Below are positions 58,520 to 64,000 of a stretch of 64,000 nt of DNA, in pieces. How positions within the stretch are numbered: position 1 is the stretch's first letter; each line of letters starts with the position of its first letter. The translations under genes and the position numbers were made by a program. Location: positions 79,366-143,365 of the forward strand of contig CAYZQO010000005.1 in NCBI GenBank assembly GCA_964480725.1, in the 5' to 3' direction. This DNA is from JAFGBI01 sp964480725. Lineage in GTDB: Bacteria > Myxococcota_A > Polyangia > Polyangiales > Polyangiaceae. Under the pieces are notes generated by a model. The model saw only the letters and a program-made list of their open reading frames with translations. It was not told the DNA's origin and searched no databases.

Positions 58520-59829
58520 CCCCCCTCGACGGCCTGCCCGCACCCACGCCCCGGGTGCTCATCGAGTCGAATCGCGCCCTGCCGCTCATCGCCGTCACCG
58601 TCGCGCTCCGCGCCGGGGCCATCACCGATCCGGTCGACCTGTCGGGGCGAGCGCGGTTCACCGCCCGACTGATGCGGCGGACGGCAGGCGGCCGCGACCC
58701 GCTCGAGCTCGACAACCGCATCGACCGGCTGGGCGGCGCGCTTAGCGTCGACGCCTCCCACAGCTGCGTGGTGTTCCAGGGGGTCGTCCTGAGCCGGTCG
58801 TTCCCTCGATTCATCGAGCTCCTTACCGACGTCCTGGCGCGGCCGGGCTTTGCCGGTGACGAGCTCGAGCGGCTGCGCCGCGAGAGCGAGAGCGAGCTCT
58901 TGGAGGCGCTTGACGACGATCGCACGGTGGCCCAGCGCTGGTTTCGGCGACGCCTGTTTCCCGAGGACGCCTACGGGCGCCCCGTTTCGGGGACCCCACG
59001 CTCCCTCGCGCGCCTGACGGGCGAGACGGTGACGGGGTTCCATCGCGCCCAGGTGTCGACCGACAACATCGTCGTGGCACTGGCGGGCGACGTCGACGAG
59101 GACCGGGCGCAGCGGGCCGTCGCTGAGCTCGTGGCCGCGCTGCCGCGGGGCGACCGCTTCACGGACACCTCGCCCGATCCTCGCCCGCGACAGGGGCGGC
59201 ACCTGGTCCTCGTCGACAAGCCAGACCGAACCCAGACGCAGATCTTCGTCGGTTGCCTGGGGACCCGCGCGGACGATCCGGATCACACGGCGCTCCTCGT
59301 CGCCAACTCGGTCTTCGGCGGCACCTTCGGCGCCCGGCTCGCCCGCGAGATCCGGGTCGAGCGCGGGTGGTCCTACGGGGCCTACTCCTCGCTTGCCGTC
59401 GATCGGCGCCGGCACGCCTTCTCCGTCTGGACCTTCCCCGCCGCCGCTGACGCCCCGGCCTGCCTCCACCACCAGATCGACATGCTCGAGCGCTGGCGCG
59501 AGGATGGGATCACCCAAGACGAGCTCGAACGAGCGCAGAACTACCTCATCCGGTCCCACGTCTTTGCCATCGACACGCCCACCAAGCGCGTCGGTCTGGC
59601 CCTCGACGAGGAGCTCCACGGTCTCTTCCCCGGCTACTACGACCAGTTCCGGGAGCGCGTCCGCGACGTCACCCGCGAGGCGGCCAACGCAGCGATTCGA
59701 CGCCGCATTGACCTCGACGGGCTGCTCGTGGTCGTGCTCGGCACCGACGCGGTCGTCGGTGGCCCCATCCGCGAGGCCATCCCCCGCCTCGAGAGCGCAG
59801 AGACGGTTTCCTTCGACGCCGACCTCTGA
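58516..59829 (+). CDS. M16-family peptidase, inactive partner subunit
   Basis: 437 residues from a GTG at 58516 that overlaps the previous stop (GTGA). The HxxEH motif is missing; the helix reads TARLMRRTA at the place where it should be. The second-domain features that bind the substrate are kept: ERGWSYGAYSSLAVDRR, the Arg/Tyr pair. Such active/inactive pairs form a heterodimer with a shared cavity, as in the bacterial PqqF/YmfF-type proteins and the mitochondrial processing peptidase. Conservation of the YGAYSS region supports function rather than decay. Converges with the beta-barrel gene at 59915. Confidence 0.93.
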   Translation: MTPLDGLPAPTPRVLIESNRALPLIAVTVALRAGAITDPVDLSGRARFTARLMRRTAGGRDPLELDNRIDRLGGALSVDASHSCVVFQGVVLSRSFPRFIELLTDVLARPGFAGDELERLRRESESELLEALDDDRTVAQRWFRRRLFPEDAYGRPVSGTPRSLARLTGETVTGFHRAQVSTDNIVVALAGDVDEDRAQRAVAELVAALPRGDRFTDTSPDPRPRQGRHLVLVDKPDRTQTQIFVGCLGTRADDPDHTALLVANSVFGGTFGARLAREIRVERGWSYGAYSSLAVDRRRHAFSVWTFPAAADAPACLHHQIDMLERWREDGITQDELERAQNYLIRSHVFAIDTPTKRVGLALDEELHGLFPGYYDQFRERVRDVTREAANAAIRRRIDLDGLLVVVLGTDAVVGGPIREAIPRLESAETVSFDADL

Positions 59830-59852
59830 GCCGGCCCCACCGACGGGCGGGC

Positions 59853-59902
59853 GGTGGCGCCCAATTGCTCGCCACCGTGTGGCGCCGCCCTGGGGCGGCG
59901 CC
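59853..59902. terminator. Bidirectional terminator region
   Basis: Two hairpins lie between converging stops: GGTGGCG with CGCCACC (59853-59876, 10-nt loop), then GGCGCCGCCC with GGGCGGCGCC (59881-59902), a perfect 10-bp stem with a tight loop. Neither has a strong U-run. Confidence 0.5.
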
Positions 59903-59914
59903 GCAAACCGGCGG

Positions 59915-60580
59915 TCAGAGGTTCAGGTACCCAAGGATCCCGATGGTAAGAAACCCGATCCCGTACATGTTCAGATCTCCATCGGCGCGCCCCGGCGGAT
60001 CCCAGTCCCCGACCAGCCCCAGATCGAACGCCGGACCGACCGTGAACGCGAACCCCTCCGTCGGGGAGAGGACAAAGGCGGCCTCGACGTTCAGCGCGAG
60101 CACGGACGCATCGGTGTCGCCGCCGAGCCCCGACGCTCCGTTCGAGAGCGCGTAGTAGCTCAGGCCGCCGCGAGGCCAGATCCCCGCCCAGTCGTTGAAC
60201 ATCCAGGCCCCGCCGACCCGAGGGGCAAAAAGGAACGAGCTGCCGTCGTAGTCGACGTCCCCATCGTCCCAACTCCCGCTCGAGTAGCCGATGCTCCCGC
60301 CCACGCTCAGGTGATCGATGACGAAGTAGTCGACGCTGAGCCGCGGCACCGTGTACGGCGTCAGGTGGTTCGCCTGCCAGAGCAGGCCGATCTCGGTACC
60401 GTCCACGTCGGTCCCACCGAAATCGTCATCGCGATCGACCTCCAGGTGGGTGCGATAGAGGCCGAAGAGCCGGTCCCCGGCGAAGGAGAGCGTGCCCCGA
60501 TCGGCGAACTGCTGCGCCGACACGGGCCCGGCGAGTAGCAAAGACATCGAAGCGAAGGCGAGTGCGATGGTCTTGTTCAT
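59915..60580 (-). CDS. Outer-membrane beta-barrel-like protein
   Basis: 221 residues from the ATG at 60580 with GGGAG a few nt upstream. A clean signal peptide (MNKTIALAFASMSLLLAGPVSAQ) is cut after VSA. The rest consists of amphipathic strands with aromatic ends, such as LYRTHLEVDRDDDFG, VPRLSVDYFVIDHLSVGGSI, SSFLFAPRVGGAWMF, WPRGGLSYYALSNG, NVEAAFVLSPTEGFAFTVGP and MYGIGFLTIGILGYLNL, ending in a hydrophobic C-terminal Leu rather than the usual Phe. This fits an outer-membrane protein of the OmpA/OmpW-like beta-barrel class. Function unknown. Stand-alone gene. Confidence 0.85.
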   Translation of the reverse strand: MNKTIALAFASMSLLLAGPVSAQQFADRGTLSFAGDRLFGLYRTHLEVDRDDDFGGTDVDGTEIGLLWQANHLTPYTVPRLSVDYFVIDHLSVGGSIGYSSGSWDDGDVDYDGSSFLFAPRVGGAWMFNDWAGIWPRGGLSYYALSNGASGLGGDTDASVLALNVEAAFVLSPTEGFAFTVGPAFDLGLVGDWDPPGRADGDLNMYGIGFLTIGILGYLNL

Positions 60581-60638
60581 GGCTCCCTTTCGTCCGTTTC
60601 GTTCGTGCCCCACGGCCACCGTCGAGCACGGTCCGACT

Positions 60639-62372
60639 TCAGCAGAGGCCCAGACGCTCTGCAACCTCCGCGGACACCGTGTCGGCCGTCGCGGAGAGTT
60701 CCCCCTCGAGCAATGGCAGGTCATCGCCCCGAGCGACCGCGCGGGAAAGCTCGGTGTAGATCTTGAGCTTGGGCTCCGTGCCGCTGGGACGGACAAGCAC
60801 CCGCCCGTCGCCCTCCAGTGTGAGCTCGACCAGGTTCGCCGCCCCGAGCCACGGAGGCCGCGCAGCGGCGCCGACAGACAGATCCCAAACGCGGGCCACG
60901 CGCTGGCCGCCGAGTCGCTCCGGGGGCGCGCGGCGGAGCCGGTCCATCGCGGCGTTGATGGAGGCCGCTCCCGCGAGCCCAGAGCGCACGATGGACCGGG
61001 GGCGGCTGACCCACAGCCCGTGCCGCACGGTGAGCTCCTTCAGGCGCTGGTGGACGCTGATCCCCTCGGCCCGGCAACGAGCGGCGAGGTCCGCGAACAG
61101 CACCGCCGCGCTGATGCCGTCCTTGTCGCGAACCATCGGGACCGCATAGCCGAGCGCCTCCTCGTAACCGAAGACGAAGCGCACCCCCGCCGTCCGCTCG
61201 AGAGCAAGCCCCGCGTTACAGATCCACTTGAAGCCGGTCAGCGTCCGCTCGAATCGAGCCCCGTGCGCCACGGCCAGCCGCTCGAGCATGGAGCTTGAAA
61301 CGATCGTCGACACCACCAGCGGCATCGGCGTCCGGCACGCGGAGGACAGGAGGTGATCGGCGAGCAGGATCCCCACTTGGTCCCCGGTGAGCTGGACGAA
61401 GCGCCCCCCCGGCCCCGGAACGCAGACGCAGAGGCGATCCGCGTCCGGATCGTTGGCGAGGAGGAGATCGGCCCCGAAGGCCACGGCTCGCCGCATGCCG
61501 AGGTCGAGCACTCCCGGCTCCTCGGGATTGGGTAGCGGAACGGTCGGGAAGCGACCGTCCGGTGCGGCCTGCTCGGGGACCACGTCGATGGCGGCGTAGC
61601 CCGCGCGGCGCAGCGCCCTTTCGACGAATCGTGCCCCCACGCCGTGCAGGGGCGTATAAACGATGCGCAGATCGCGCGCCCCCGCGGCGCCGGCTCGGAC
61701 AATATCGAGCTCCGCCAGGTAGCGCTCGAAGATCTCCTCCGCGATGGGCTCGGCGCCCGACACGCCGCCCGCCAGCACCCCCTCGCACCGGCGCACGGCG
61801 CGGGCGGGGCCGACCGCGCCGATCCGCCGCTCGATCTCCTCATCCTCGGGGGCGCCGAGCTGCGCGGCGTTGGCGGCGTACACCTTGATCCCGTTGTACT
61901 CGGCCGGGTTGTGGCTCGCCGTTACGACCACAGCGGCGATCGCGCCGAGCTGCTTGGCCGCGTAGGCGGCCAGCGGGGTCGGCACCGCTTGCTCGAAGAA
62001 GCGCACCCGGAGCCCGGCAGCGACGAGCACGCCCGCCACCACCTCGGCGAACGAGGGGCTCGAGAGGCGCGCGTCATGGGCCACGACCACCGGCAGCGCG
62101 CGGGCGTCAGGGACCCGGTCGAGGAGGTGCTCGGCGAGCCCACGAGCCACGCGCGTCACGACCGCCTGGTTCATCCGGTTCGGCCCGGCGCCGACGAGCC
62201 CACGCAGCCCGGCGGTGCCGAACTCGAGCGAAGCTCCGAGCCGCTCCGCGAGCGCCTCCTGGTCGCCGGCCGCGACGAGGGCGGCGAGCTCGTCCCTGGT
62301 GGTTGGGTCCGGATCCCCGTCGATCCAGGCGCTGGCGATGGACCCCCAATCGCGGCAAGGCTCGTCCGACAT
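60639..62372 (-). CDS. Phosphohexomutase (phosphoglucomutase/phosphomannomutase)
   Basis: 577 residues from the ATG at 62372 (MSDEPCRDWG); a GTG at 62381 is also open. Long alpha-D-phosphohexomutase of the PgcA/PGM2 kind. The phospho-Ser loop is VVVTASHNPAEYNG, the metal loop is ANDPDADRLCV, the sugar-binding loop is FGYEEALGYAV and the phosphate-binding loop is RPSGTEPKLKIY. FGTAGLRGLVGAGPNRMN near the start is the family N-terminal block. It interconverts hexose-1-phosphate and hexose-6-phosphate for glycogen or polysaccharide precursors; the sugar preference cannot be set from motifs alone. Separated from rlmN by about 140 bp on the same strand. Confidence 0.94.
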   Translation of the reverse strand: MSDEPCRDWGSIASAWIDGDPDPTTRDELAALVAAGDQEALAERLGASLEFGTAGLRGLVGAGPNRMNQAVVTRVARGLAEHLLDRVPDARALPVVVAHDARLSSPSFAEVVAGVLVAAGLRVRFFEQAVPTPLAAYAAKQLGAIAAVVVTASHNPAEYNGIKVYAANAAQLGAPEDEEIERRIGAVGPARAVRRCEGVLAGGVSGAEPIAEEIFERYLAELDIVRAGAAGARDLRIVYTPLHGVGARFVERALRRAGYAAIDVVPEQAAPDGRFPTVPLPNPEEPGVLDLGMRRAVAFGADLLLANDPDADRLCVCVPGPGGRFVQLTGDQVGILLADHLLSSACRTPMPLVVSTIVSSSMLERLAVAHGARFERTLTGFKWICNAGLALERTAGVRFVFGYEEALGYAVPMVRDKDGISAAVLFADLAARCRAEGISVHQRLKELTVRHGLWVSRPRSIVRSGLAGAASINAAMDRLRRAPPERLGGQRVARVWDLSVGAAARPPWLGAANLVELTLEGDGRVLVRPSGTEPKLKIYTELSRAVARGDDLPLLEGELSATADTVSAEVAERLGLC

Positions 62373-62509
62373 GGCGACCACTCTTCTATCCCACCCCGGG
62401 CGAGACGCCAGGGGGCCGGGCTAGCCGGGACTCTGCTTGGATCGAGCCCGGTCCGGCGCGGCCGGCTCGGGACACGCGTGGGGCCGCGCCGACGCGGTCG
62501 AGCCGCGGC

Positions 62510-63703
62510 TCACGCCGGCATGCCGCGCGTCGGGGTCCGCCGCGACGGGGTCGATTCGCCCCTGAACGCGAGCTGCCCGCAGGCGCCACCGACCTCGTCC
62601 CCGCGTCGGGTACGCAAGAAGGCGCTGAGGCCCGACCGCACCAGCACCTCCCGAAACGCCTCGACGCGCGGGGGTGAGGGGGCGTCGAACGGCGCCTCCG
62701 GCACGGAGTTCAGCGGGATGAGGTTCACCTTGACGCGAAGACCCCGCAGGAGCCGGCTCAGCTCCCGCGCCTGCGCGAGGTCGTCGTTGACCCCCGCGAC
62801 GAGAGTGTACTCGATGGTGATTCGCCGCCGAGGCGGGAGCGGATACGCGTGGAGCGCCGCGACGAGCGCTGCGATGGGGTACCTCCGGTTCACTGGAACC
62901 AGGCGATCGCGCGTGGCGTCGTCGGCGGCATGTAGCGAGACGGCGAGCCCGATCTTGCCCCCAAAATCCTCCCCTAGGCGGCGGATCCCCGGCACCAATC
63001 CGACGGTGCTGACGGTGATGCGGCGGGTCCCCAGCCCCATCCCGTCCGGGTGGGTGAGAAGCCGGAGCGCGCGCGCCGTGGCCTCGTAGTCGTGGAGCGG
63101 CTCCCCCATCCCCATGAGCACCAGGTTACGGAGCGTCTCGCCGCCCGCCAGCTCCCGGCGAGCCGCCGCCACCTGGAAGACGATCTCCGCAGCGTCGAGG
63201 CTTCGCCCAAGCCCGCTTCTCCCGCTCGCGCAGAACGGACACCCCATGGCGCAACCGTACTGGGTCGACACGCACAGCGTGACGCGACGAGCCGCGGACG
63301 CCGCAACCTCGCCCTCCTCGTCCTCGTCGTCGGCGACCGCAGCGTCCGCGTCGGTGACCTGCTCCGCCGGATCTGGTCCCATCGGGATGAGAACGCACTC
63401 GACGCGAGCGCCACCGTCGAGCGCGATGAGCAGCTTCCGCGTCCCGTCGCGAGCGCGATGAACCTGCTCGACGTGCCCCGGCTCGAGGGCTCCCTCCGCC
63501 GAGATCGCCTCCCGCAGCGACAGCCCGAGATCGGTCATCGCGGCCGGATCGAAGACCCCACGGGCGTGGAGCCACCGGAATACCTGACGGCCCCGGTAGG
63601 CGGGCTCGCCGCGTGGCGCTAACACCGCCGACCATTCGGCAGGCAGCCGTGCCAAGGGGCGCAGCGCCGCCGCGTCCGTCGCAGGCGGCCCCCCAGCGAT
63701 CAT
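62510..63703 (-). CDS. rlmN: 23S rRNA/tRNA m2A methyltransferase RlmN
   Basis: 397 residues. The radical-SAM motif is CAMGCPFCASG and the methyl-carrier Cys is in DEVGGACGQLAF. N-terminal RNA-binding region YRGRQVFRWLHARGV and MTDLGLSLREAI are typical. It methylates A2503 of 23S rRNA (and A37 of some tRNAs). An acidic insert of about 25 residues (EQVTDADAAVADDEDEEGEV) sits between the N-domain and the radical-SAM core, which normally join directly. Its start overlaps the mazG stop (ATGA at 63700). The [4Fe-4S] cluster would come from the IscA-type carriers such as the ErpA in this window. Confidence 0.96.
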   Translation of the reverse strand: MIAGGPPATDAAALRPLARLPAEWSAVLAPRGEPAYRGRQVFRWLHARGVFDPAAMTDLGLSLREAISAEGALEPGHVEQVHRARDGTRKLLIALDGGARVECVLIPMGPDPAEQVTDADAAVADDEDEEGEVAASAARRVTLCVSTQYGCAMGCPFCASGRSGLGRSLDAAEIVFQVAAARRELAGGETLRNLVLMGMGEPLHDYEATARALRLLTHPDGMGLGTRRITVSTVGLVPGIRRLGEDFGGKIGLAVSLHAADDATRDRLVPVNRRYPIAALVAALHAYPLPPRRRITIEYTLVAGVNDDLAQARELSRLLRGLRVKVNLIPLNSVPEAPFDAPSPPRVEAFREVLVRSGLSAFLRTRRGDEVGGACGQLAFRGESTPSRRTPTRGMPA

Positions 63704-64000
63704 CGGCGCTTGGCCTCCTCCCAGTAGCCGTCGAGCTCGCTCAGCGCCAGTCCACGACCGGGCCCCCCGTCGTCGCCCTGCGGCCAGTCCCCATGCCGCT
63801 CCCGCACGCGGGCCTCTACGTGAGAGAACCGCGAGGTGAACTTGTCCGCAGTCCGGCGCAGCGCAACCTCGGCATCGAGCCCCAGGTGCCGCGCCAGGTT
63901 GACCAACGCGAACAGCACGTCGCCGAGCTCCTGCTCGCTCGCCTCCCGCGATCCGCTCGCGATCGCCGCGTCGAGCTCCTCGAGCTCCTCGGTGACCTTC
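63700..64000 (-). CDS. mazG: MazG nucleotide pyrophosphohydrolase, N-terminus beyond the window
   Basis: The frame is open to the right edge, so only the C-terminal ~99 residues are seen. They carry the MazG signature: EELEELDAAI, EQELGDVLFALVNLARHLGL (metal-binding Glu/Asp positions), ALRRTADKFTSRFSHVE and the C-terminal SELDGYWEEAKRR. MazG hydrolyses (d)NTPs, and in some bacteria clears ppGpp or faulty nucleotides. Stop and rlmN start overlap as ATGA, so the two are co-expressed. Confidence 0.94.
   Translation of the reverse strand, partial: KVTEELEELDAAIASGSREASEQELGDVLFALVNLARHLGLDAEVALRRTADKFTSRFSHVEARVRERHGDWPQGDDGGPGRGLALSELDGYWEEAKRR

Noticed and set aside
1..64000. CRISPR arrays, tRNAs, rRNAs, prophage or IS elements
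   Set aside because: No spaced direct repeats, cloverleaf-like genes, transposases, integrases or phage structural genes were found by reading the sequence and the translated frames.

Overview
The window is a 64 kb piece of a very GC-rich bacterial chromosome with tightly packed genes. The gene content points to a Myxococcota-type (former deltaproteobacterial) organism. Signs are a Hanks-type Ser/Thr kinase, NtrC-type sigma-54 regulation, many lipoproteins with Cys-rich or DxDxDG repeats, a GltJ/AgmX-like zinc-ribbon/GYF/TonB-C protein, two AglRQS-like ExbB-ExbD-ExbD units and a SWIM-SNF2 helicase. This assignment is inferred from gene content; no rRNA or other formal marker was compared. I see no prophage, IS element, CRISPR array, tRNA or rRNA.

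Layout. 0-10 kb: an edge-truncated Cys-rich lipoprotein, a degenerate double-HATPase protein followed by a response regulator, a TerB-like protein, a divergent pair of envelope proteins (one with an N-terminal zinc ribbon and tandem TMLG repeats, coupled to a beta-propeller), erpA with a clear terminator, and an RpoH-like sigma factor whose leader is bracketed by two inverted dyad boxes. 10.3-10.8 kb: RNase P RNA and its terminator. 10.8-20.5 kb (minus strand): GltJ-like protein, MshEN-REC-TPR protein, tgt, queA, an NtrC-type regulator, a hybrid histidine kinase and a membrane Ser/Thr kinase. 20.6-26.8 kb (plus): a DUF6918-like protein, a LysM/DUF882 protein, a multi-zinc-ribbon protein, clpS-clpA and two tiny ORFs.

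26.8-35.3 kb: two divergent ExbB/TolQ-ExbD-ExbD units. The rightward unit is followed by the most unusual gene of the window, a full-length membrane-pyrophosphatase homologue that keeps the fold landmarks but has lost essentially all recognisable catalytic Asp/Lys motifs. 35.3-44.2 kb: SWIM-SNF2 helicase, then a complete rod-shape cluster (mreB, mreC, mreD, PBP2, rodA). 44.4-52 kb: a double-RRM protein with a palindromic promoter site, a lipid kinase, an atypical Lgt, three overlapping envelope genes, pepP and two small conserved-looking proteins. 52-64 kb: RluB-type pseudouridine synthase, two overlapping calcium-repeat lipoproteins, a ribbon-helix-helix regulator with a consensus -35, lepA, an M16 active/inactive pair, an outer-membrane beta-barrel-like protein, a phosphohexomutase, rlmN and a right-truncated mazG.

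The window is mostly core functions (protein quality control, Fe-S assembly, cell-wall elongation, tRNA/rRNA modification, translation) mixed with lineage-specific envelope and signalling proteins. Proton-channel (ExbB/ExbD), gliding-like (GltJ) and pseudo-pyrophosphatase genes suggest an energised inner-membrane/periplasm theme, but any joint function is inference.
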